From CAZJYC01 sp964550165 (GTDB lineage: Bacteria > Acidobacteriota > Aminicenantia > Aminicenantales > Aminicenantaceae), in NCBI GenBank assembly GCA_964550165.1, contig CAZJYC010000017.1, positions 1 through 44,715 on the forward strand: 44,715 bases of DNA. The letters are read 5' to 3'. The position numbers were made by a program, and so were the translations under genes. A model generated the notes under the pieces. That model ran no database searches. It saw nothing but the letters and a program-made list of their open reading frames with translations, and was not told where the DNA came from. Positions 17,335 to 24,644 of this stretch are shown piece by piece (the stretch's first letter is position 1; the number at the start of each line of letters is the position of its first letter).

Positions 17335-19155
17335 TTGTTGTCGGGAAGGATGGAAAATTCAACAATATTATATTCTTGGAAAGCAATTTCCAAACATCTG
17401 AATCAAGACATAAGAACATGCCAGAGATGGGAAACAGAATTTCGGCTCCCTGTCCGGCGCATGAAACCAGGCTCCCCTCGCTCAAAAGTCTTTGCTTACA
17501 AATCCGAAATCGATGAGTGGCTCAGAGAAAAAACGAATAAAATTCATGCTAAGAAGACATCAGCCGCACAGCGATGGGCCTACCCCGGACTGGTTTCATT
17601 TTTGGCATTCCTGACGTTAATTTTCGCTTTTTTGTATTTCAGCCAGAAGCAAACGCTTTCTCCCCCCTTTGAAGGACTGTCGATTGCCGTCCTGCCCTTC
17701 GAAATCCTCAATGCCACGGAATACGATGAATACTTTTCTGAGGGATTAACAGACCAGATAGCCGATAAACTCAGGAAGAATTACCGCCTTAATGTCATCA
17801 CAGTTCCGGCCGAAGTAAAAAATTCCTTGAACAGCATCAAAAAGCTCTGCAAAGACCTTCCTACCGACTACATTTTAGGAGCTAAGATAGAAAAGGATAA
17901 TGCTCTGATCAAGATTTATCCCCGGCTCATCAGAAGGAAAGATGAGAAAAATCTCATCACCAGTGTGTTTGAAGAAAAATTGGGGAATCTTTTTTTTCTG
18001 CAGAATGATGTCTGCTCAAAGATTGCTGAAAAACTCAACGTGCCTGAGAACCTGAATCCCACTCTTCTACCCCCTGACAAGCAGTCTTTCGATTTCGAGG
18101 CTTTTGACACCTATCTCAAAGGAAATCACATTCTGAGAAAAATGAGAGAAGATGGTGATGTTCCATGGAAATTGTGCTACAAGGGAAAATATTACTCGGG
18201 ACTTTCAACTAAAGAGAGCAATGATTTCGCCATCAACCTATTCTACCAGGCACTTGCCATGAATCAAAACACTGCCGAGGCCTACATTGGTTTGGCTCAA
18301 TGCTATGCCAATAATATCAATTTCGGCTGGGACTATCGCCTCAGCTGGCTGGAGAAAGCTGAGGAGATGCTTCAAGAAGCAAACACGATATCACCCGGGC
18401 TTCCAGACTATTCTGCAACTTTGATCGAAATTTACTTAATTGAAGACCTTGAATTCAACAAGGAGATAAAAACATCAGTTTACCGATTGGCCCAAGAGGC
18501 AATCCAAAAATTCCCCAACCATCCTCAGCTGAATTCCATAATGGGATATTGTTACCTCCGAAAGTTCGGAGAAGGCGGCGACGAAGCTGATTTCATGAAA
18601 GCGTTAGAGTTCAGAGGAAAAAGTTTCTGGCTGAATATCTTCAGTCCCTACAATTTTTACCTATCAATTCTGTTGACGATGAATCAGGAATTTGAACTAG
18701 CCTTAGAATGCCTTGACATCTCTAAAAATTATGCCCCTCCTTCGGTTGCGGATTATACTCTGGGAGAAATTTATTATTATAAAGGAGATTTGGATAGAAG
18801 CGAAATGATCTTCCATCTCATAGAGATGCCTCTTGAGTATAAAGTTGGCTCATTGCTTTATCGGGGAATGATCGCGGCCCAAAAAGGAGAGAAGGGGAAG
18901 GCAAAGAAAATGGTCGACGAAATCGAGATGATATCACCCGGATTCGATTTGGTTTTTGAAAAAAATCTAAGGCTGGCTTCCATCTGCATGGGCATAGGAG
19001 AAAAGGAATTGGGGTACAAATACCTGAAATCCTTCTTCAACAAAGAAAAAGCCAAAAAAATGCGGCATTACAATTATAAGCTGATCGAAATCGATAAAAA
19101 TTTCAGTCAAATAAAAAATGAAGAAGAATTCAAAAAAATCATTTGGGGGGAATAA
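17335..19155 (+). CDS. HTH - membrane segment - TolB-like - TPR regulator
   Basis: About 606 residues. TTG 17335 has GGAGG eight bases upstream; ATG 17350 is the alternative if the promoter at 17292 gives a leader that starts inside that GGAGG. Residues 1-70 form an excisionase/MerR-like helix-turn-helix (WKAISKHLNQDIRTCQRWE, then RRMKPG, SEIDEWL). One membrane helix follows (about 83-105), then a TolB-N/FlgO-like domain (IAVLPFEILNATEYDEYFSEGLTDQIADKL, split over about 117-150) and TPR-like helical repeats to the end. This domain order is common in Acidobacteriota and relatives; it is thought to join DNA binding with sensing at the membrane. Target genes are unknown; the molybdenum hydroxylase operon starts 340 bp downstream. 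Confidence 0.75.
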   Translation: MLSGRMENSTILYSWKAISKHLNQDIRTCQRWETEFRLPVRRMKPGSPRSKVFAYKSEIDEWLREKTNKIHAKKTSAAQRWAYPGLVSFLAFLTLIFAFLYFSQKQTLSPPFEGLSIAVLPFEILNATEYDEYFSEGLTDQIADKLRKNYRLNVITVPAEVKNSLNSIKKLCKDLPTDYILGAKIEKDNALIKIYPRLIRRKDEKNLITSVFEEKLGNLFFLQNDVCSKIAEKLNVPENLNPTLLPPDKQSFDFEAFDTYLKGNHILRKMREDGDVPWKLCYKGKYYSGLSTKESNDFAINLFYQALAMNQNTAEAYIGLAQCYANNINFGWDYRLSWLEKAEEMLQEANTISPGLPDYSATLIEIYLIEDLEFNKEIKTSVYRLAQEAIQKFPNHPQLNSIMGYCYLRKFGEGGDEADFMKALEFRGKSFWLNIFSPYNFYLSILLTMNQEFELALECLDISKNYAPPSVADYTLGEIYYYKGDLDRSEMIFHLIEMPLEYKVGSLLYRGMIAAQKGEKGKAKKMVDEIEMISPGFDLVFEKNLRLASICMGIGEKELGYKYLKSFFNKEKAKKMRHYNYKLIEIDKNFSQIKNEEEFKKIIWGE

Positions 19156-19229
19156 GAAAACAAAAAAATATATCCTCGTGTCTATCCCAACTATGCCCGG
19201 CTATGTTCGGATAACTACTCAACTCCACA

Positions 19230-19436
19230 ATGGACTGTTATCTCTGCCCAGAGCTTGAGGATTGCGAAATCTGTCCCCTCAACGCCGCTTTTAACGGAAG
19301 TCCCTTGGGGAAAATTCCATCTTATATCTGCGAAATCCAGAAAATAAAAATCAAAGAGAAGAAAAAATTCAGGAAAGAGATTTTAAGGCCGGTAAAAGAA
19401 AAGTGCGCAAAAGAAAAGGTTGTAAAAAAAGAATGA
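19230..19436 (+). CDS. Small Cys-rich protein resembling the end of a SPASM domain
   Basis: 68 residues: C3, C6, C12, C15 in CYLCPELEDCEICPLNAAF, a GSPLGKIPSYIC stretch (C34), then a strongly basic tail rich in Lys and Glu. The spacing and the C-P-x-A/N-A-A-F segment resemble the last iron-sulfur binding part of SPASM domains in radical SAM peptide maturases, but no radical SAM barrel is attached: an in-frame TAA lies seven codons before the ATG. No ribosome binding site is clear. It may be a free-standing metal-binding peptide or the leftover 3' end of a larger gene. It lies between the TPR regulator and the molybdenum hydroxylase operon. Confidence 0.5.
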   Translation: MDCYLCPELEDCEICPLNAAFNGSPLGKIPSYICEIQKIKIKEKKKFRKEILRPVKEKCAKEKVVKKE

Positions 19437-19494
19437 GAAAATTATAATCCAGAAGAAAATTCAATGGATAAACCTTAAATGTGAAGGAGGCCGC

Positions 19495-20166
19495 ATGAAA
19501 AGAAATCTGTCTAATTTTGACCTGGGTGTCGTCGTTATGCTCGGGGCTATCTGGGGATTTTCCGAGGCAGCCCTGGGAATGGGGCTTCGAAGCTGCGCCT
19601 CTTTTCTCTCTGGTTCGGTCATGACAGGCGTTGCTCTCTTTTTCATCGCCTCGAGCTGGGTTTTGACCCGGAGCGTATTTGGCGTGACCCTGCTCATCGC
19701 CATAGCCAGCCTTTTTAAAATGTTTGATGCCCTTCTTCTCTCTCTCCCGGTTCAACACGGTGCTGTGGCCAACCCGATATTCGCCTTCCTGACAGAAGGG
19801 GCAGCCTTTCTTCTCCTGATATTTGTCTGGAGCGAAAAATTGAAAGAGAAAAAGGGAGGGCAAGCCCTGATGGGAGGCATGGCTGCGCTATTGGCAGTGA
19901 ACCTTTTTCCCCTTGTCAAATACGTCACAGGAATTCCCGCCTGCGTTGTTCCCGGAACAGGCTATCCCCTCTCGCTCTACTATTCCCCCCTGGCTGTCTT
20001 TATTTCTGCGGTCACTGTGCCTCTTGGCTTCTGGGCCGGAGCTCAAATCAAGGTCCTGGAGATGCAGCCTGAAAAGGCGACTCTCTGGAGAAAGCTGAGC
20101 TATTACTTTACACCCGTCACAGTCTTCCTGTGCCTGGCCATTATCGCTCTGATGAGGCTTGCCTGA
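19495..20166 (+). CDS. Integral membrane protein, first gene of the molybdenum hydroxylase operon
   Basis: 223 residues, ATG 19495 with GGAGG six bases upstream. Five to six hydrophobic helices are visible, with short charged loops; a conserved-looking GIPACVVPGTGYPLSLYY loop lies near residues 145-162. I do not recognise the family; the size and topology would fit a small transporter subunit, for instance an ECF S-component, but this is a guess. It is 34 bp before the Tat-exported iron-sulfur subunit on the same strand and probably co-transcribed, which suggests a link to the substrate, cofactor or electron transfer of the hydroxylases. Confidence 0.6.
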   Translation: MKRNLSNFDLGVVVMLGAIWGFSEAALGMGLRSCASFLSGSVMTGVALFFIASSWVLTRSVFGVTLLIAIASLFKMFDALLLSLPVQHGAVANPIFAFLTEGAAFLLLIFVWSEKLKEKKGGQALMGGMAALLAVNLFPLVKYVTGIPACVVPGTGYPLSLYYSPLAVFISAVTVPLGFWAGAQIKVLEMQPEKATLWRKLSYYFTPVTVFLCLAIIALMRLA

Positions 20167-20200
20167 CCGCCAACATCTTTCCCTGAAACGGAGAGATAAG

Positions 20201-20830
20201 ATGGAAAAAATCAAAAAGAAGGAAAGAAAAACTTTCACCAGAAGGGCTTTCTTAAAAGGATTCGGAGGAGGCGCCTTAACCGCTGCTGTCGCTCCCAAAA
20301 TTCTCGCTCAAGACGTGGCCTTTCTTGAGACAAAACAGGGAAAAGTTCCTCTCCATGCCAAAAAAGAAATAACCCTCACCGTCAACGAAAAAACCTACAC
20401 TCTGACAGTCGAACCGAGAGAAACCCTCCTTGATGTCTTGAGAGAGAGAATAGGTTTAACCGGGCCGAAAAAAATATGCAACAGGGGTGAATGCGGAGGC
20501 TGCACAGTCCTCCTGGACGGCCTTGCTGTTTATTCCTGCCTTTATCTGGCCGTAAGAGCAGACGGCAAGAAAATCACCACCGTCGAAGGCCTGGCGAGCA
20601 AGGATAAGCTCCATCCTGTCCAGCAGGCCTTCATCGAAAAGGACGGTTATCAATGCGGCTTCTGCACTCCGGGATTCATCATGTCCTCTGTGGCCTTGCT
20701 CAACAAAAATAAAAATCCAAACCTGGAAGAAATCCAATCAGCTCTATCTGGCAACCTCTGCCGCTGCGGAAATTATTTCAAAATCTACGAGGCTGTCTCG
20801 GCTGCTGCGAAGAGCACGGGGAGGCCCTAA
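20201..20830 (+). CDS. Tat-exported [2Fe-2S] subunit of a PaoABC-like molybdenum hydroxylase
   Basis: 209 residues from ATG 20201 (GGAGAG upstream); the frame extends further back but over the end of the preceding gene. A twin-arginine signal is present (TRRAFLKGFGGG, Arg14-Arg15). The two [2Fe-2S] clusters are bound by C93, C98, C101, C113 (plant-ferredoxin fold) and C152, C155, C187, C189 (helical domain). This is the arrangement of PaoA/YagT, which carries the signal for the whole complex. The molybdopterin subunit starts one base after its stop, and the FAD subunit follows. Role: pass electrons from the molybdenum centre to FAD. Confidence 0.92.
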   Translation: MEKIKKKERKTFTRRAFLKGFGGGALTAAVAPKILAQDVAFLETKQGKVPLHAKKEITLTVNEKTYTLTVEPRETLLDVLRERIGLTGPKKICNRGECGGCTVLLDGLAVYSCLYLAVRADGKKITTVEGLASKDKLHPVQQAFIEKDGYQCGFCTPGFIMSSVALLNKNKNPNLEEIQSALSGNLCRCGNYFKIYEAVSAAAKSTGRP

Positions 20831-23089
20831 ATGAGAAAGAGAGAATCATTGACAAACATCGAAGATCCCAATCTCCTCTACTATGAAGAATTCAGGGACA
20901 AAAAAACCTCAGCCCCTGAAGCTGCCCGGGCCGCTGAGGAAAAATTCAAGCTTATCGGGAACTACACGCCCAGGATAGACGGAGAAAAGATTGTCACCGG
21001 ACAGGCTCCTTTCACTCACGACATCCAGCTCCGAGGAATGCTCTGCGCAAAAATCCTGAGATGCCCTCATGCTTGTGCGGAAATCGTCTCCGTGGACCTG
21101 AACCAGGCCAGGAATCTGCCAGGCGTCAAAGCCGCCATCGTTCTCAAGGAAGGGAAGGTCCAGTATGCCGGCGAACAGGTGGCTGCAGTGGCTGCGGTCG
21201 ATGAAAAGACAGCCGAGCAAGCCCTCAATTTAATCAAGGTCGAATACAGAACTCTCCCTTTTGTGGTCAGCGAAGAACCGGCCATGACAGAGGGCGCTCC
21301 TCAAGTTCATGATGGCCCGAATGTCCGGAAGTTCAACGATTATTCCCGGGGAGACATCGAAAAAGGACTTGCGGAAGCTGATATTGTTCTGGAGCGAACG
21401 TACAGAACAGCCGTGGAAATCCACCATCCTGCAGAGACCCACGCCAGCATCGCCAAATGGGAAGGGGAAAATCTGACAGTCTGGGACTCGACCCAGGCCA
21501 TCTTTGGCGTCAGGGACGGCCTTGCCCGTGCCCTGAACATTCCTGCCAGCCGCGTAAAAGTCATTAAACAGTACATGGGCGGAGGTTTCGGAAGCAAACT
21601 CGGCCTGAATGACTACACAGTCGCAGCCGCTCTGCTGGCCAAAGAAGCTCGTCGCCCTGTCAAAATCACTCTTTCCCGCCAGGAGAATTCCATCTGTGTC
21701 GGAAACCGGCCATCTTCGCTTCAAACAATAAAAGGCGGGATGAAGAAGGATGGAACTCTCACTGCCCTTTCCCTGAAGAACTACACATCCGGAGGGATAG
21801 GCGGAGGAGACCGGTGCTCCGAACCGTTGGTCGATGTTTACAGATGCGCCAACGTGAAGGTTGAAGAATATACGGTGTTCATGAACACCTGCGCCTCACG
21901 ACCGACCAGAGCCCCAGGCCATGTGCAGGGAACATTCGCCCTTGAAGGATTCCTGGACGAGCTGGCCGGTGAAATTGGCCTGGACCCGCTGGAATTGAGG
22001 AAGAAAAATTACTCAACCAGGAACCTGGGAGACACGGGAATCCCCTACTCCTCAAAGGGCCTGGATAAGTGTTACGCAATAGGCGCTGAAAAGATCGGCT
22101 GGGAGAGAAGGAACAGGAAACCAGGAGCGGGGACAGGGAAATTTCGGCGCGGCCTTGGAATGGCCAGCCAGATCTGGTGGGGAGTCGGAAGGCCTCCAAC
22201 CCAGGCCGATGTCAGGATTCATCCCGACGGCAGCGTTGAGGCTGTCTGCGGCACCCAGGACCTTGGAACCGGCACAAGGACTTACATGGCTACGATCACA
22301 GCAGAGACGCTCGGACTGGAGCCCCGGGACATCGCAGTCAAGATCGGAAACACGGATTATCCCTGGTGCGGCTCATCGGGCGGCAGCACCACAACTCCTT
22401 CTGTCGCTCCCGCCGTGAGGGATGCATCCCTCAAGGCGGCAGCTTATCTCAAGGAAGCGGCGGCTCAAAAATTTAAGGCAAATCCTGAAGATATCATCAT
22501 CGAAAACAAGAAATTGGCCAACAAGAATAATCCCGCTCAATCCATCGATTTCGCCCAGCTGGTCAGAGAACAGCGGAGAGAGCTGGTTTTTCACGGCGAA
22601 TGCGGCGGCCGTCCTTCTGATTGCGCTTACAACACCTTTGGCGCACATTTCGCCGAAGTTGAAGTCGACACCGAGACAGGAGCGATTAAAGTCCTGAAAG
22701 TCGTTGCGGTCCACGAAATCGGGAGAGTGATGAACAAACTCACCGCAGAGAGCCAGGTCATCGGGGGCATTACCCAGGGAATCAGCGCAGGCATTTTTGA
22801 AGAAAGGGTTATGGATGACGCGACCGGAAATGTCGTCAATCCGAATTTGAGAGATTATAAAATTGCAACCTCCATGGATATTCCCGAGATCGAGCCGGTT
22901 TTCGTCGACATGGTCGATCCCAGGATGAACATTCTTGGGACAAAAGGACTGGGAGAACCGCCCCGGATTCCAGCGTCTGCGGCCATCGCCAACGCTGTCT
23001 ACAACGCGATCGGAATCCATCTCAGAGAAATTCCGATGACTCCTGACAGAGTCCTTCGAGCTTTGAAACAAAAGGAGGTGGGCCGATGA
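20831..23089 (+). CDS. Molybdopterin-binding subunit, xanthine oxidase family (PaoC-like)
   Basis: 752 residues from ATG 20831. The N-terminal aldehyde oxidase a/b-hammerhead domain (about 45-150) is followed by the molybdopterin domain with YMGGGFGSK (about 250-258) and the catalytic glutamate in KGLGEPPR (Glu709). It oxidises an aldehyde or N-heterocycle with water as oxygen donor. It has no signal of its own, so it should be exported folded, carried by the Tat signal of the iron-sulfur subunit. Four bases of overlap with the FAD subunit gene (ATGA at 23086-23089). Substrate is not predictable from sequence. Confidence 0.92.
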   Translation: MRKRESLTNIEDPNLLYYEEFRDKKTSAPEAARAAEEKFKLIGNYTPRIDGEKIVTGQAPFTHDIQLRGMLCAKILRCPHACAEIVSVDLNQARNLPGVKAAIVLKEGKVQYAGEQVAAVAAVDEKTAEQALNLIKVEYRTLPFVVSEEPAMTEGAPQVHDGPNVRKFNDYSRGDIEKGLAEADIVLERTYRTAVEIHHPAETHASIAKWEGENLTVWDSTQAIFGVRDGLARALNIPASRVKVIKQYMGGGFGSKLGLNDYTVAAALLAKEARRPVKITLSRQENSICVGNRPSSLQTIKGGMKKDGTLTALSLKNYTSGGIGGGDRCSEPLVDVYRCANVKVEEYTVFMNTCASRPTRAPGHVQGTFALEGFLDELAGEIGLDPLELRKKNYSTRNLGDTGIPYSSKGLDKCYAIGAEKIGWERRNRKPGAGTGKFRRGLGMASQIWWGVGRPPTQADVRIHPDGSVEAVCGTQDLGTGTRTYMATITAETLGLEPRDIAVKIGNTDYPWCGSSGGSTTTPSVAPAVRDASLKAAAYLKEAAAQKFKANPEDIIIENKKLANKNNPAQSIDFAQLVREQRRELVFHGECGGRPSDCAYNTFGAHFAEVEVDTETGAIKVLKVVAVHEIGRVMNKLTAESQVIGGITQGISAGIFEERVMDDATGNVVNPNLRDYKIATSMDIPEIEPVFVDMVDPRMNILGTKGLGEPPRIPASAAIANAVYNAIGIHLREIPMTPDRVLRALKQKEVGR

Positions 23090-24066
23090 ACAACTTCAAA
23101 ATTGCTCAGCCTCAATCCCTTGAACAGGTCAGTTCTCTGTTCGAAGAAAAAAGAGAAGGTTATTTCCCTATGGCCGGGGGGACAGACCTTCTGGATGAGA
23201 TCAAAAGCGGTGTGGTCAAACCCACGGTTGTCATCGACCTCAAATCCATCCCCAACCTTTCTTACATCACCAAAGACAAAGATGGAGTTCGAATCGGCGC
23301 CCTGACGACAGTGGCGGAACTCGCAGACAGTGTTGTCATAAAAAATGACTATCCGGGGCTTCATGAAGCTGCCCTTTCCCTGGCCACGCCCCAACTGAGG
23401 AACGTGGGCACAGTGGGAGGAAACCTCTGCCAGAGGCCCCGCTGCTGGTACTACCGCGACCCCAAAGTCGTCTGCCGGAAAAAAGGCGGGAGCAGATGCT
23501 ATGCCTTCAGGGGGAAGAACAAGTATCATGCCATCTTTGGCGGAGGAATCTGCTACATCGTCTTTCCTTCAGACCTGGCACCTGCCCTCATCTCCCTGGA
23601 TGCGTCGGTTTGGATCAGCTCCCCTAAAAAAGACAAAACCGTTCTCCTGCAGGATTTCTATATTCTGCCTCAGGTCAACGTCAGAAAAGAAAACATCCTC
23701 GAGCCGGGTGAGGTCTTGAAGGAAATAAGAATCCCCCTGGTTAAGGCAGGAGAGAAAAGCGCCTATCTCAAACTCAAGGAAAGAGGAACGTGGGATTTTG
23801 CCGTCGTCTCTGCGGCTGTGAAAGGAACTGTCTCGAACAGCTCTTTCAAAGAGATCAAGATCGTTTTGGGAGGAGTGGCTCCGATTCCCTGGAGGCTGGA
23901 GAAAGCTGAAACGATAATAAAAGGGAAAAAAGCAACCGAAGACTTACTGAGGCAAGCGGCCCGGGAAGCTCTCAAAGAAGCCAGGCCTCTGGACGAAAAC
24001 GGCTACAAAATAGAACTGGCTGAGATCGCAATCTACAGGGCAGCCTTATCTCTGATTGAGGCTTAA
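23086..24066 (+). CDS. FAD-binding subunit with extra [4Fe-4S] cysteines (PaoB-like)
   Basis: 326 residues. The FAD motifs are PMAGGTDLL (28-36) and ATPQLRNVGTVGGN (100-113). Directly after comes C115-x4-C120-x9-C130-x7-C138 in an RPRCWYYRD context, an insertion that in PaoB and the 4-hydroxybenzoyl-CoA reductase beta subunit binds a [4Fe-4S] cluster; xanthine dehydrogenases lack it. The C-terminal CO dehydrogenase flavoprotein domain follows. It would hand electrons to a periplasmic or membrane acceptor. Translation is coupled to the molybdopterin subunit by a four-base overlap. Confidence 0.9.
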   Translation: MNNFKIAQPQSLEQVSSLFEEKREGYFPMAGGTDLLDEIKSGVVKPTVVIDLKSIPNLSYITKDKDGVRIGALTTVAELADSVVIKNDYPGLHEAALSLATPQLRNVGTVGGNLCQRPRCWYYRDPKVVCRKKGGSRCYAFRGKNKYHAIFGGGICYIVFPSDLAPALISLDASVWISSPKKDKTVLLQDFYILPQVNVRKENILEPGEVLKEIRIPLVKAGEKSAYLKLKERGTWDFAVVSAAVKGTVSNSSFKEIKIVLGGVAPIPWRLEKAETIIKGKKATEDLLRQAAREALKEARPLDENGYKIELAEIAIYRAALSLIEA

Positions 24067-24067
24067 G

Positions 24068-24114
24068 AATTATTTTGCTTGAATGGCGTCTGATTCAGCA
24101 AAGCAAAATATTAT
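24068..24114 (+). promoter_or_regulatory. Stem-loop between the two molybdenum hydroxylase gene sets
   Basis: ATTTTGCTT (24072-24080) pairs with AAGCAAAAT (24101-24109), and GAAT/ATTC inside the loop can pair too. There is no T tract, so it is more likely an mRNA-processing or stability element than a terminator. It would separate the first enzyme (three genes) from the second (two genes) within one transcript. Confidence 0.4.
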
Positions 24115-24164
24115 CTTCTGGAACTTCTGCAAGGCGCTTAATTCTTAATTAGAAAGGGGCTGAG

Positions 24165-24644
24165 ATGAAGGAAAAAATAAATTTCAGACTTAATCACAGG
24201 CCTCTTGAGCTGACGGTCGACAGCGAACGCATGCTTCTCTGGGTTCTGCGCTCTGACCTCGGCCTCACAGGCCCCAAGTACGGCTGTGGGGAAGGCTTCT
24301 GCGGCTCCTGCACGGTTTTGATCGATAAAAAAGCCGTGAGGTCGTGCCAGCTTCCGGTCAAAGACATCAAAGGAAAAGAGGTGATGACCATCGAAGGGCT
24401 GGCGAAAAACGGGGACCTCCATCCGCTGCAAAAAGCATTCATCAAGCATAACGCACTGCAGTGCGGGTATTGCACTCCAGGCATGATTCTCACTGCTTAC
24501 AGCTTGCTCGCCCAGAATCCCAGGCCAACTAAGGAAGACATACTTGCAGCCATGGATGACAATTTATGCCGTTGCGGCTCCCATACCCGAATCATCCAGG
24601 CCATCCAGACCGCAGCTGCGGAGATGACAGGGAGGAAGAGATGA
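24165..24644 (+). CDS. [2Fe-2S] subunit of a second molybdenum hydroxylase (IorA-like)
   Basis: 159 residues, ATG 24165 with AAGGGG upstream. C41, C46, C49, C61 and C100, C103, C135, C137 bind the two [2Fe-2S] clusters. No signal peptide: in contrast to the first enzyme, the Tat signal is on the partner subunit. The stop overlaps the next start by four bases. The family includes isoquinoline 1-oxidoreductase alpha subunit and related two-subunit aldehyde dehydrogenases, which lack a FAD subunit and pass electrons to cytochromes. Confidence 0.92.
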   Translation: MKEKINFRLNHRPLELTVDSERMLLWVLRSDLGLTGPKYGCGEGFCGSCTVLIDKKAVRSCQLPVKDIKGKEVMTIEGLAKNGDLHPLQKAFIKHNALQCGYCTPGMILTAYSLLAQNPRPTKEDILAAMDDNLCRCGSHTRIIQAIQTAAAEMTGRKR

